From Schlesneria paludicola DSM 18645 (GTDB taxonomy: Bacteria; Planctomycetota; Planctomycetia; Planctomycetales; Planctomycetaceae), in the NCBI GenBank assembly GCA_945876035.1, contig CAMCMU010000008.1, forward strand, positions 59,311-123,310: a stretch of DNA of 64,000 nt, in the 5' to 3' direction. The notes under the pieces were generated by a model. The model worked only from the letters and a program-made list of their open reading frames with translations. It had not been told where the DNA came from and made no database searches. Position 1 is the first letter of the stretch. Every line of letters starts with the position of its first letter. Both the position numbers and the translations under genes were made by a program. Below, one piece after another: positions 30,069-40,643 of the stretch.

Positions 30069-30602
30069 TCAAAGCACCCCGACTGCAGTGCAGCGGGGGG
30101 CCAGGCCTCGTTGTGTGTGGAGCGACAACCCCGAAGATGCGTCAATCACGGCACGATCGGGCAGGGCGACCGACGGTTGATGATCGAGGCTCCGATATCG
30201 TGCCGCCGTGCCGAATTGGCCAAGTTTTTCGTTTTCCGAGGGGATCTCGGTCAGCCCAAGAGAGATCGAATGTCGGTGTTGCTGCCAAGCCCCGTCTTCA
30301 TCACCACGCACCCGCCATTGGCCAGGGAGATCTCGTTTGAGGGCGAGTAATTCAGACGTCTTCCGAGTGGCGGATTGAGTCTCCCAAAGTGGCTCGTCGT
30401 TTTGCGATGTGCCGAGACCGATCACGTCCTCGACGTTCCAACGGAAGTCGGCAAACTTCGTGGCATCATACGGGGCCTGAAAAACCAATGGATAATGATC
30501 CAAGAACCTGCTCATGCCCTCCTCCACGCTCGGGTCGTCACTCGCAATGATCGCCGCAATTTGGGGCTTTTGCCTTTTTTTCTTGTTCATGATTTCAGTC
30601 AT
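30069..30602 (-). CDS. Hypothetical protein (possible small CDS)
   Basis: ATG-initiated 177-aa frame just upstream of thiO on the same strand; N-terminal half looks protein-like (AAIIASDDPSVEEGMSRFLDHYPLVF). No recognisable domain. Confidence 0.35.
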   Translation of the reverse strand: MTEIMNKKKRQKPQIAAIIASDDPSVEEGMSRFLDHYPLVFQAPYDATKFADFRWNVEDVIGLGTSQNDEPLWETQSATRKTSELLALKRDLPGQWRVRGDEDGAWQQHRHSISLGLTEIPSENEKLGQFGTAARYRSLDHQPSVALPDRAVIDASSGLSLHTQRGLAPRCTAVGVL

Positions 30603-30734
30603 CTCTGTTGCACGCGGGCAAACGCAGGGATTCTCGTGTGTGTCTGATTGTCAAATAGTGATTCGATGGAAAATCCCGTTGATGGTGCGGCGAGCAGCGG
30701 TTGATGAAGGGTGTTTGGCTCTTGGCGAGTCACC

Positions 30735-32291
30735 TTATTTTTTACCTTTCTGAGTGGCGAGTGCGTTGGCATAGGCCAGAGCCAAGACTTTACCATCGGT
30801 CTGATAAATCTTTTGGAGAGCGGCTTCAGGGGTCTCACCCTCTTGGAGACGTTGTAGGAACTGATTGAATTTTTTCGGGCCGCCGCGTGTCATCATAAAA
30901 CGGACCAGCGTGAAGCCAATGGGACCGACATCGCTCGGTGCGAATGTGCCGTTCACAAAAATTTCTTCGGGCTTGGCCAGGTGAGCTGCCTTGAGGATTC
31001 GGCTGGCTTGGCTGGGGAGTGCCGCGAGGTAGGGGTTTGCCGACGAATGGTGATTGGCGAGGGCCAGTCCCACACCTCGAACCAACCAGTCGGGTGGAGT
31101 CACTTCGCTGCGTTTTAGGAACGCGCCAGTGAGGTGCTCAATCAGACTCAGTTGCATTCCGGGCGACGAGTCGCTCGCCTCATCGCCGACGTCGTGGATG
31201 GCGATGAATGCCTCGTCCATCGTCGATACGACCTGCGAGTGGCCGATGATCTCACGCGGAACGTCCCGCTTGTGAACGGAGTTGCTGAACTCTTCGTAAC
31301 CGAATCGTTCCTTGAAAACAAAAATGGTTAACCGTCCCTTCCAGAGTTGGTCGGTCGGTACGTTGAATGATTGACGGAGCGATGTCGAATAGTCTGATGC
31401 CCACGTGTCGATTTGCCTCAGGCGGTCTTCCGTGACGTTTCCCATGACGAGGAACGCGTTGCTGGTGATCTGACTGGGTGTCTCTGTTGGGAATGTCCGT
31501 CTCCATTGGTCTTCGGAGTCCCGCAATCGTTTTGCTGCGAACTCTTTCGGAGTCAGTCTCGCCAGTTTTTCGGCGGTCACCTCTTCGTCCGTCGGAATCA
31601 GTTGGCGGAGCGGTCGCTTGGCATCGGAAGCATCGAATTTGGCCCCCTCCTCGATCCATGTCCCCACGTCCGCATACCACTGTTTCTGAAATCTCGCCTC
31701 ACCACGAGGCATCTCGCCACTCGTGAGTAATTCAAACAGCTTGCTCCCTGCGAGATTCCCGGCAATGACGACTCGTCCACTGTCTCCACCCTGCATGAGT
31801 TTCTCAAATGTTGTCATCGACAAACCACCGCGCTTCTGGTCCTCGTTGTGACATCCTGCGCAGATGTTGACTAGAGTTGGGGCAATCTCCTTGATGAAGG
31901 AGACCTTTTCATTTCCGGTGGGTCTGGCAATCTCGATCATTGTCGTGGGGCTTGGCTGTTTCTGAGGATGCGGCAACGATCCGATCGCCCGACCAAACCG
32001 AGTTTTGGCTTTTTCGAGTTGGAGGCGGATTGGCTTCAGTGCCGAGTCGGTTTCGGAAATTGATGAACGGATGATGAAGTGGGCCAGTTTTTCCTCGACC
32101 TCGGTTAAGGCCGCTGCCGCATCCTCAAACTTCTGCTGGGTAGTCAGCGATGAAGCCCTTGTAATCTCGGAACCGATAATCTTCAATTCCTTTTTCTGTT
32201 CGAGAGTTGCTGCTGCTAAGGAATTGTTGAAAACCGCAACTGTCATCAGGATCGTAAAACACTCAGTCCGAAAAGTGCGGATTCGTGGCAT
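30735..32291 (-). CDS. Planctomycete cytochrome c (PSCyt-type) domain protein with C-terminal peptidase-MA-like region, secreted
   Basis: ATG at 32291; IAPTLVNICAGCHNEDQKRGGLSMTTFEKLMQGGDSGRVVIAGNLAGSKLFELL (CxxCH). Confidence 0.8.
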   Translation of the reverse strand: MPRIRTFRTECFTILMTVAVFNNSLAAATLEQKKELKIIGSEITRASSLTTQQKFEDAAAALTEVEEKLAHFIIRSSISETDSALKPIRLQLEKAKTRFGRAIGSLPHPQKQPSPTTMIEIARPTGNEKVSFIKEIAPTLVNICAGCHNEDQKRGGLSMTTFEKLMQGGDSGRVVIAGNLAGSKLFELLTSGEMPRGEARFQKQWYADVGTWIEEGAKFDASDAKRPLRQLIPTDEEVTAEKLARLTPKEFAAKRLRDSEDQWRRTFPTETPSQITSNAFLVMGNVTEDRLRQIDTWASDYSTSLRQSFNVPTDQLWKGRLTIFVFKERFGYEEFSNSVHKRDVPREIIGHSQVVSTMDEAFIAIHDVGDEASDSSPGMQLSLIEHLTGAFLKRSEVTPPDWLVRGVGLALANHHSSANPYLAALPSQASRILKAAHLAKPEEIFVNGTFAPSDVGPIGFTLVRFMMTRGGPKKFNQFLQRLQEGETPEAALQKIYQTDGKVLALAYANALATQKGKK

Positions 32292-32552
32292 GGCATCAAG
32301 TTCCCTTGGAGGCTCTGCGCCTCTGCCCGCCGCATCGCAGGAACAACACTCACGAGACGGACAGCACGTGACCAACAGTCTAGCCGGCTGCCTCACCTGG
32401 CAACAGACTGCACAATCTTTCACAGTACGGCAGATTTGTGTCGACGATCCCATTGAGACGCATCCTCCAACGCGATAATGTCAGATGCGGAATCCACTGG
32501 AAATGTTTGCTCCTCGTTCCCCCCTGCTCTGCCATGTGACTGGAACCCGCTG

Positions 32553-33404
32553 ATGACAACGGACCTCTCGGATATCGAACGAAAACGCGATCGACTGCTG
32601 GAAATCGTCGCCGATTACGGCCGTGTTGCAGTCGCCTTCTCTGCGGGGGTGGATAGTACGGTGGTTGCCATGGCGGCCCAGCAGGCTTGTGGTGAAAAAG
32701 CTGTCGCGGTCACAGCCGTGAGCGACAGTTTGGCAATCGGCGAACGTGAGCAGGCGGCAGAATTGGCGGGTCTGATCGGGATTCGGCATGTAGTGATCGA
32801 AACGGGCGAATTCTCGGACCCAAACTATTTAAAGAATCCGATCAACCGCTGTTATTTCTGCAAGTCAGAACTGTATGCGAGGTTGATCGAACGGGCACCC
32901 TCTCTGGGTGTCGATGTCCTCGCGAATGGTGCGAATCTGGATGATCAGGGTGACTATCGTCCCGGTCTGCGTGCGGCCAAAGAGTTCCAAGTCCGGTCGC
33001 CACTCATCGAAGCGGAGTTTACGAAGTCTGATGTCCGCGAGTTGGCTCGGAACTGGAACCTGCCCGTGTGGGACAAACCTGCCAGCCCCTGTCTGTCGAG
33101 CCGGATTGCCTATGGTGTTGAGGTCACGGCCGAACGCGTTCACCGGATTGATGCCGCAGAACGGTTCCTGCGCGGCGAGTTAGGACTGCGTGAGTTACGC
33201 GTTCGTTGCGAGGCCAATGAATTGGCGAGGATTGAAGTCTGCTCCGACGCCATTCCGTTGGTAACATCCCCTGCCCTGCTGGCAAGAGTCCGAGCCGAGC
33301 TGCATCGGCTCGGCTTCCGCTATGTCACCTTGGACTTAGATGGATTCCGATCGGGTAGTCTCAACGCTGCGATTGATACCGTGAATTTGGAAATTTTGCC
33401 CTGA
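32553..33404 (+). CDS. larE: ATP-dependent sacrificial sulfur transferase LarE
   Basis: PP-loop VAVAFSAGVDSTVVA; NRCYFCKSELY; DKPASPCLSSRIAYG (region of the sacrificial Cys); LGFRYVTLDLDGFRSGSLN. Confidence 0.93.
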   Translation: MTTDLSDIERKRDRLLEIVADYGRVAVAFSAGVDSTVVAMAAQQACGEKAVAVTAVSDSLAIGEREQAAELAGLIGIRHVVIETGEFSDPNYLKNPINRCYFCKSELYARLIERAPSLGVDVLANGANLDDQGDYRPGLRAAKEFQVRSPLIEAEFTKSDVRELARNWNLPVWDKPASPCLSSRIAYGVEVTAERVHRIDAAERFLRGELGLRELRVRCEANELARIEVCSDAIPLVTSPALLARVRAELHRLGFRYVTLDLDGFRSGSLNAAIDTVNLEILP

Positions 33405-33415
33405 GGGGAGAACCG

Positions 33416-33454
33416 AAGGCCGTTCGATCATTCGGCGTCACATCGAACGGCCTT
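33416..33454. terminator. Perfect 13-bp inverted repeat, candidate bidirectional terminator between convergent genes
   Basis: aaggccgttcgat (33416-33428) / atcgaacggcctt (33442-33454), 13-nt loop, 12 nt past the larE stop; no clear T-tract. Confidence 0.7.
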
Positions 33455-33541
33455 GGATCTGGCGCCAACCGTCCGGCGAAACGGTACCTCGAATGGTGAT
33501 CGTAGTCCGAGGAACGGTGGGCGTTGCTCGAGACAGTCCGG

Positions 33542-35239
33542 TCATCCCTGCAACAGTGTTGGATCAATTTCGACGGCGTGTCTTTTCCACCATTCCGCGG
33601 CGTTCTCGTATCGCCAGCGTCCGGCGTCGTGACATCCTGCGAGCGATTGTGCCATCTCGCTGGGCGTGTTGAAACGTTGCTCGGAATCCTTCGACAGACA
33701 TCGCAGCAATACGCTCTCGAGGTCTTTCGGAATTTCGGAATTCCAGTGTGACGGCGGCAGGAGTTCATCTTTGGCATGCGCCAGCATCAGTCGCCACGTC
33801 GATTTCCGCTCGAAGGGCGGCCGTCCGGTGAGCAGAAAGTATCCGACACCCCCCAACGAATAAATGTCAGTACGTCCATCGAGCTTTTGTCCGGCGGCTT
33901 GTTCTGGGGACATATAGAGCGGCGAACCGGCGAAGGGCGTCTCTGCGTGAGGATCATGGAAGTTGTTGCTTTCATTCCGCTGTAAGACGAGACCGAAGTC
34001 GAACAGTTTCGTCACGTCATAGACACCGCCTCTCTTCGCCGCAAAAATGTTTGCCGGCTTGAGATCGCGATGGATCAGCCCCAGATTGTGAGCTTCCTGC
34101 AGAGCCCAACAGGTTTGACTTAAGAAATGGATCGCTCGAGCCGGAGGCATTGGCCCAAACTTTTCGACCAAATCGGAAAGACTCGAACCCCGCAGGTACT
34201 CCATCACGTAGAAAAATGTTCCATCATCGGTGTGGCCGTAGTCGAAAATTTCGATGGTATTCCAGTGAGACAGGCGGGCGGTGCTGCGAACTTCCCGCTC
34301 AAATCGCCTCAACGCCGAAGGGTCGGCCCCGTGAGTTGTACGAATTACTTTGATGGCGCAGGGGCGTTTCAAAAGTTTATGCTCGGCAAGAAAGACGTTT
34401 CCCATCCCTCCTCGTCCCAACTCCTGCTTCAGACGGTATTGCCCGACATGGTCTGTTGGGTGAGACTTGCAACGCAGGGACGTCGACGCGTAGGTCCCGT
34501 AGGTCGCAACGATTCCCGTGACGATCAATGCCAAGCCGATTTCAACAAGTCGCATCGCGTCGATGACCTCGGTAATTTTTGGCGCAACGCACCAGACGAC
34601 AAACATGGCAACTGTGGGAGCGGTCACGGGCGGAATCATCATCAACGCCGTTCGTTTCCACCCATGGGGCATCAGCATCCCGTAGGCTAGCATGATCACG
34701 GCGAGTCCCAACGTTCCCGAATAGAAGACGGCAATCTGCTGAGGGACATCGCCCGCCTCGATGGCTCTGATCAGAAAGGCGATCTGAAAGAAAACCACGA
34801 ACGCACAGAGTGGCCCAAACAACAAAAGTTCGATTCGACGCAACTTCCGGGTCGAGAGTACGCCCGGTGAAGCCAGCATGCCGAGGCAGCCAACACAAAT
34901 CACCAGACTGACGCTGCGCATCAACGAAATCATGGGAACATCAAGAAACATCGCCCGCCCATAAAAGACGAGTAAGCAGGCAAGGCTGATGATCGATGCG
35001 GCCTGTAAACGTGATTGAAATAACTCCATCGGGTCGCCGACGGCTGCTGCTGCTGCTCGTCTGTCGTCTTCAGGGATTCTTAGGCCGAAGGCCGGACTCG
35101 TTGACGCCATGCTATCCGGAGTGGTGCTCTGACTTGGAACCTCATGAGGGTCCAAGGTCGAACAAAAATCGATGCTCCTCCCGATGAGAGTCGCTTCTAT
35201 CGATTCCCAGTCATCCCGAGGGGCACTGACGAGCGACAC
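33542..35239 (-). CDS. Serine/threonine protein kinase with N-terminal multi-pass membrane domain
   Basis: About six hydrophobic stretches, then YRLKQELGRGGMGNVFLAEHKLLKRPCAIKVIR, LIHRDLKPANIFAAK, LFDFGLV, GSPLYMSPEQAAGQKLDGRTDIYSLGGVGYFLLTGRPPF. Start codon uncertain. Confidence 0.9.
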   Translation of the reverse strand: MSLVSAPRDDWESIEATLIGRSIDFCSTLDPHEVPSQSTTPDSMASTSPAFGLRIPEDDRRAAAAAVGDPMELFQSRLQAASIISLACLLVFYGRAMFLDVPMISLMRSVSLVICVGCLGMLASPGVLSTRKLRRIELLLFGPLCAFVVFFQIAFLIRAIEAGDVPQQIAVFYSGTLGLAVIMLAYGMLMPHGWKRTALMMIPPVTAPTVAMFVVWCVAPKITEVIDAMRLVEIGLALIVTGIVATYGTYASTSLRCKSHPTDHVGQYRLKQELGRGGMGNVFLAEHKLLKRPCAIKVIRTTHGADPSALRRFEREVRSTARLSHWNTIEIFDYGHTDDGTFFYVMEYLRGSSLSDLVEKFGPMPPARAIHFLSQTCWALQEAHNLGLIHRDLKPANIFAAKRGGVYDVTKLFDFGLVLQRNESNNFHDPHAETPFAGSPLYMSPEQAAGQKLDGRTDIYSLGGVGYFLLTGRPPFERKSTWRLMLAHAKDELLPPSHWNSEIPKDLESVLLRCLSKDSEQRFNTPSEMAQSLAGCHDAGRWRYENAAEWWKRHAVEIDPTLLQG

Positions 35240-35652
35240 GGCTCCCCCTGTATTTATTTCTTTGAGTCACGCAGCTTAGTAACTGATATGAAAACCCAGA
35301 GGTCATCTCACCACGGTGCTCTAATATCGACCAAGTAGGTCAAGAAGTTACCGGCCGACTCGATTCAGATCTCAAATCAAACGAAATTTGTACCGAAAAG
35401 ATCGAACGTAGCATCGGAGTCAAATCGTCGCCGACACGTTCGCCCGTCAACCCCACTGCCGATCGTCTGCAGATGATCGGGGTGACAGCCCGAACCGAAT
35501 TTGCGGCATAACCGGAACCGTCGAATAGCCGTTCCATCGAGCGGATTTCCGCGATCGGTGGATCGCTTCAAGAGCATCGGTCGCAGTTCTTCCCCATGCC
35601 GAAAGCAGAAGGATTCCAACGGTGGTGTCGGCCCCGCTGGCATCGGATCCAG

Positions 35653-36894
35653 TCACCCGATGCCAGGCACCGGGAAGGCTTTGCAGAAGGATTGAATGTC
35701 GCCGCGCACGCGTGCGATCACCTCGACGTCATCCGGCGATTTCAGCACGGACAGAATCCACCGCCCCACGAGTTTCATCTCATCCTGCGTCATGCCGCGA
35801 GTCGTGAGCGCCGCCGTACCGATTCGGATTCCACTGGGGTCAAGTGCTTTCCTCTGATCGAATGGAATCATGTTCTTATTCACGGTAATGCCGGCCTGAT
35901 CGAGGGCTTTCTCGGCGATCTTGCCAGTCAGGTCGATGGACGTCACGTCGCACAGCATCAGGTGATTATCTGTGCCGTTACTGCTGAGTCTGATCCCGCC
36001 GCTGATCAGAGTCTCCGCTAGCGTCTTCGCATTGGTGACGATCTGTCGGGCATAAATTTTAAACGAGGGCTGTATCGCCTCCGCAAAACAAATGGCCTTG
36101 GCCGCCACCACGTGCATCAGCGGCCCGCCTTGCACTCCGGGGAAGACGGATCTGTCCAGATCCTTGCTAAACTCCTTTCTGCACAGGACGAAACCGGATC
36201 GAGGTCCACGCAACGTTTTGTGTGAGGTGCTCGTCACGAAGTCGGCAACCGGCACGGGACTATTATGGACACCACCGGCAACGAGTCCCGAGTAGTGAGC
36301 CATATCGACCCACAACTTGGCGCCCACATCACGGGCAATATCGGCGAATTTCGCATGATCGATTTCGCGAGGATAGGCACTCGCCCCGGCCAAGATCAGC
36401 TTAGGTTTGTGCTCGCGAGCCAATGCCGCCACCTCGTCAAAATCGATCCGGTGATCGGACTCACGCACGCCGTACGGAATTGGCCGATATAACTGCCCGG
36501 AGAAGTTGAGTGGATGACCGTGAGTCAGATGACCACCGTGAGACAGATTCATGGCGAGATACGAATCACCCGGCTTCATCAGTGTCAAATAGACAGCCAT
36601 GTTTGCCTGAGACCCCGCATGCGGCTGGACATTGACATGCTCGGCCCCAAACAACTGCTTGGCGCGCTCGATGGCAAGCAATTCAATCTGATCGACATAC
36701 TCGCACCCGCCGTAGTACCTGCGACCAGGGTAGCCTTCCGCATATTTGTTTGTGAGAATCGTCCCCGTCGCTTCGAGTACGGCCGCCGACGCATAATTTT
36801 CGGAAGCGATCAGTTCCAGACCATCATGCTGGCGAATTTGTTCAGCGCGGATGGCATCCCACAACGCGGGATCATTCGATTGTTGTGCTGACAT
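35653..36894 (-). CDS. glyA: Serine hydroxymethyltransferase
   Basis: [96 protein letters not shown]. Confidence 0.97.
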   Translation of the reverse strand: MSAQQSNDPALWDAIRAEQIRQHDGLELIASENYASAAVLEATGTILTNKYAEGYPGRRYYGGCEYVDQIELLAIERAKQLFGAEHVNVQPHAGSQANMAVYLTLMKPGDSYLAMNLSHGGHLTHGHPLNFSGQLYRPIPYGVRESDHRIDFDEVAALAREHKPKLILAGASAYPREIDHAKFADIARDVGAKLWVDMAHYSGLVAGGVHNSPVPVADFVTSTSHKTLRGPRSGFVLCRKEFSKDLDRSVFPGVQGGPLMHVVAAKAICFAEAIQPSFKIYARQIVTNAKTLAETLISGGIRLSSNGTDNHLMLCDVTSIDLTGKIAEKALDQAGITVNKNMIPFDQRKALDPSGIRIGTAALTTRGMTQDEMKLVGRWILSVLKSPDDVEVIARVRGDIQSFCKAFPVPGIG

Positions 36895-37077
36895 GACGTG
36901 CAAATTCCTTTGTTCACTAAAACAACGATTGAGGTGACCGCCGTAGTCAGACAAAACTGTCGTGATCTCTCGTGGTCAAGACACCGATTCCTCTTGTATC
37001 CGCGACGTTCACTTCCGGACTCTCAGTGCCTTATACTCTCCCGACCAAATTGTAGGCTACCCCTCCAGCGAAACACC

Positions 37078-38313
37078 ATGAATAATCCCGTCGATTCTGC
37101 TGCAAAGCCGATCCCCCATGCACCAATTTTGCTGGGTGAGCATGTTGCCTTTACGGGGACTCTGGCCTCGATGACTCATCGCCAAGCGATGAGTCTCGTC
37201 GAGCAGCATGGCGGTTCAGCAGGACAGAATGTCAGCCAACAAACGACCCTGATGGTGATTGGTGAGGAAGGTTGGCCGTTGGAAGCGGATGGTCGCATTT
37301 CCACTAAGCTGGAGCAGGCTCGCCTGCTCTTTGATCAGGGGAAACCGCTGCGCATTCTGTCCGAATCGGAATGGCTCAGACTCATGGCTGTTGAACCCCA
37401 AGAACGGAAACAGCAACAACTCTATACGCCTGCGATGCTCAGTCAAATTTTGAACATTCCAGTTCACCAAATTCGTCGATGGGAACGCAGCGGACTCATT
37501 CGTTCCGTGAAGAAAGTTTATCGACTGCCATACTTCGATTTTCAAGAAGTGACCGGCGCTCGGCGGCTTTCCGAGTTGGCCAATTCTGGAGTTAGTCTTG
37601 ACGAGTTGGCTGCTGGGCTAGAGCGTTTGAAATCAATTCTTCCGGACATCGAACGACCGCTGGCTCAGCTGGAAATTCTTTCACGCGGAACGAAAATTCT
37701 GTATCGCGACGCAGCAGGTCTGGTGGAACCTTCGAGCGGGCAACGGGTCTTTGACTTCGAGCCGGCAGCGATCCCCTGCCCTGACGAGGAAGTCGCAATC
37801 ATTCCACTGCGTCCGTGCGATCCCGTCGAGCCGAAACCGGGGGCAATCGATCACAAGGAATGGACTGCGGACGATTGGTTTCGGGAAGGCTGTCGCCTGA
37901 CGGAAGAGGAGCGGACGGATGCGGCCATTGAAGCATTTCGATTGGCGTTGATCGATGATCCGCTCAATCCCGCACACCATTTCCACCTTGCGGATGCCCT
38001 CTATCGTGAGCGACGAACGGAGGCGGCCATCGAAAGATATTACATGGTTGTCGAGTTGGATCACGATTTTCTCGAAGCGTGGGTCCAACTCGGATGTCTG
38101 CTGGCAGAGATCGGTAAGCTGGACGCGGCGTTGGATGCACTTCGAGTGGCTCTCGAACTGCATCCGGATTTCCCCGATGCGCACTTTCATTTAGCAGAGC
38201 TTCTTGAACGCTGCGGCGAACGCGAAGAGGCCGGGACTCACTGGCGACGTTATCTCGAATTTGACCGACGGGGACCTTGGGCCGAAATGGCGAGACAACG
38301 ACTCGATTCCTAG
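37078..38313 (+). CDS. BRCT domain + MerR-family HTH + tetratricopeptide repeat protein
   Basis: BRCT: LLGEHVAFTGTLASMTHRQAMSLVEQHGGSAGQNVSQQTTLMVIGEEGW. HTH: LYTPAMLSQILNIPVHQIRRWERSGLIRSVKKVYRLPYFDFQEVTGARRLSELANSGVS. TPRs: AIEAFRLALIDDPLNPAHHFHLADALYRERRTEAAIERYYMVVELDHDFLEAWVQLGCLLAEIGKLDAALDALRVALELHPDFPDAHFHLAELLERCG. Confidence 0.9.
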   Translation: MNNPVDSAAKPIPHAPILLGEHVAFTGTLASMTHRQAMSLVEQHGGSAGQNVSQQTTLMVIGEEGWPLEADGRISTKLEQARLLFDQGKPLRILSESEWLRLMAVEPQERKQQQLYTPAMLSQILNIPVHQIRRWERSGLIRSVKKVYRLPYFDFQEVTGARRLSELANSGVSLDELAAGLERLKSILPDIERPLAQLEILSRGTKILYRDAAGLVEPSSGQRVFDFEPAAIPCPDEEVAIIPLRPCDPVEPKPGAIDHKEWTADDWFREGCRLTEEERTDAAIEAFRLALIDDPLNPAHHFHLADALYRERRTEAAIERYYMVVELDHDFLEAWVQLGCLLAEIGKLDAALDALRVALELHPDFPDAHFHLAELLERCGEREEAGTHWRRYLEFDRRGPWAEMARQRLDS

Positions 38314-38324
38314 CCGCCCCCTGA

Positions 38325-38624
38325 TCACTCTGGGTGTGCAACCTCTTTGACTCCGCTGATGGCGTGCGGATCGTGACCCTGCGATTGGTGCTGACTTGTC
38401 CACCAGGTCACGCCGACCATCAGGAAAAGGGAGATACAGAACACCAGTGCCAGCAAAATGCCGACATGTTCCCCAGCGGATCGATCACTCTCAGCAAAGT
38501 CGTGGAGTTCTGATTTTTCGAAACGCATGCCGCCTCCTTCGGAAGCAGGTTCGTTTGTCAAATTGGATGCATGATCCGCGGAAATGGTGACACCATCAGT
38601 AGTCATGAACAATTCTCTCCCCAC
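38325..38624 (-). CDS. Small single-pass membrane protein
   Basis: 99 aa with one hydrophobic helix: GEHVGILLALVFCISLFLMVGVTWW. Confidence 0.6.
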   Translation of the reverse strand: MGRELFMTTDGVTISADHASNLTNEPASEGGGMRFEKSELHDFAESDRSAGEHVGILLALVFCISLFLMVGVTWWTSQHQSQGHDPHAISGVKEVAHPE

Positions 38625-38796
38625 CGATTCCTAGCGAAGCGCCTCAGACGACTCTCGTGAATCACACGGATTTTCCAGCCCAACATTGCGGAAGGGGACC
38701 CGTCTGTCAATCCTGAGACTCAGCCAGCCGAGTATTCTGAACGGAATCGGCATCGATGTCGAGTCTGTGCGATTGAACGACTCCGCTCCGTTAGAC

Positions 38797-39594
38797 TCAG
38801 TCCCCACAACAGGGACAAATGTCCGGAACGAAGACGGTGAGGGTCGCGGAATAATGGGTTGAGTCATATCCCTCGCCCTTCTCCTCGATCTTGTGACGTG
38901 TGACGGCGAGATAATAGTTGCCGGTTTTTGGCGTAAACGAACAGCGGCCCTTTTCGTTGGTTTTCCGTTCGTAATTTGCATCGAAACCCTCCGCGAGCAA
39001 CTCCCCTCGCGGAATGAATGAGACACGAGCATCCGGCAACGGCTGTCCCCGGAAGAGTACTTTGATTCGAATCGGGATACCGGGCGCCATCGGAGTCACA
39101 GGATTGGCCTCGGCCACGATCTCCAGTGTGTGGCCGAGGATCTTCTCGTAACCGGGATGCTCGTGTGGAATATTCTGCATTGATGTTGAGACGACAAAAA
39201 ATGTCTTGCCACTTTTCACGCTGCGGGTCGGTTGACCATGGTTCACGATCGTGTCAAGGGTATGGTCCACCATATACAGCCCGGGTTCTGAAGCGGCAAA
39301 TTTCGTGGTCCAATAGCCTTCCTTCGGCACGTAGCCGAGATCCACCAGCCGATCCTTGACGTCGAACACGTTGCCTGTCACGTCATGAATTTTCAACGAA
39401 GCATTGGCGAGCGTGATTTTGCCGGCCAGTTTGAAATCGCGATGATCGTTTCCGTGATTGCCAAGCATCAGGTCGACGTGAACAGAATCCCCCACTCGAA
39501 TAATGTTCGTATTGGTTTGTACCCAGGTGTCATGGGCATTTGATGTCAAATCCAGCCCTAGCAATAAGGTCAAAAAGACAAATGGACGTCGCAC
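38797..39594 (-). CDS. DUF4198-type periplasmic protein
   Basis: GTG start at 39594 gives a signal peptide then AHDTWVQTNTNIIRVGDSVHVDLMLGNHG..; VLFRGQPLPDARVSFIPRGE..TNEKGRCSFTPKTGNYYLAVTRHK. Confidence 0.75.
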   Translation of the reverse strand: MRRPFVFLTLLLGLDLTSNAHDTWVQTNTNIIRVGDSVHVDLMLGNHGNDHRDFKLAGKITLANASLKIHDVTGNVFDVKDRLVDLGYVPKEGYWTTKFAASEPGLYMVDHTLDTIVNHGQPTRSVKSGKTFFVVSTSMQNIPHEHPGYEKILGHTLEIVAEANPVTPMAPGIPIRIKVLFRGQPLPDARVSFIPRGELLAEGFDANYERKTNEKGRCSFTPKTGNYYLAVTRHKIEEKGEGYDSTHYSATLTVFVPDICPCCGD

Positions 39595-40390
39595 GACATT
39601 TCTCCCTAGACTGGAACGCAGTGGTGCAAAAACGGTGCGAAAATATCGCCGCGGTTTTTCACGATCGAGCAGATGATACCAACATTCTGAGGCAGCGGCA
39701 GCGGCGATATGCCAGATCCATGACCGTTGTTTGCGATGTCCCGTCGAGTTGGTTTTACGCAGGCTCAAAAAGAGCCTTCCTCGTCAGCGAGTTTCGAGGG
39801 TAGCCTGCCGATCGGGCACGATAAAAACGCCGCCGTGAATGTGATGTTTGGCGAGTTTTCTGTGTCCGTCCGGCAATTTTTCGGATACCACGTTCGTTAA
39901 AATCGAGTCGCCCGTGGAGATGTCCGAGACAGCGATTACGACGATGCCCGTTGCGGCTCTGTGGGTCCCGATCAAAACCAACGGACGCGTTGGGGAGGAT
40001 CTTCGGTCAAATCCGCACGAACGCGACACCGTGCACGAGAGAGCTCGCCACCTATGGAAATAAGGAATGCGGCCCAATGACGTTGCTGCGGTCAACGCCT
40101 AGGCACAGCTCGCCAATCGCGCCCTGCTTTCCGCGGTTGTGATGCGCCACGGGCTCGGAAAGAGTCTCAAAGGGTTAGAGAAAAGCTATGGCCGCCCGCA
40201 ATGCGTGTCCAGAGTGGATTGTGGATCGGTGGCAGCTGCTCGCTCGCTCGTTCCACAAGCCGTTAGACGAGTTTTCACACACGCGGATGGTTGGAGGTAA
40301 AAAGGGGTTTCGCGGGGAGTTCCACCCTCTGCAGAAATGCGATTTGTCAGATGCCGTGCATGAGTGGCGGCCGACACAGCGTTTCAACGC

Positions 40391-40430
40391 ATTTCGAAAA
40401 AACAGCATTGATTTCGAAAAAACAGCATTG
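40391..40430. repeat. Perfect 20-bp tandem duplication (atttcgaaaaaacagcattg x2)
   Basis: Unit 1 at 40391-40410, unit 2 at 40411-40430, identical and abutting. Confidence 0.95.
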
Positions 40431-40643
40431 AGAGGGGCGATGGATCGGTCCGGGGAATCAGCGAAGAGAGTGATTTCGGGGGACATCCAATCCTTCCATA
40501 CGGTGCGTGGGTCACAGGTTTTTGGGCCGCTTACAGTGCCGTGTTGACTTCGGTGGGAGTGTTGCACTCGAACGGACAATCCGGCTATACAGGAAGAATG
40601 CCTACGACAGTTAGGCCGCTTCTGATCAATTCCGGAGAGTGTG

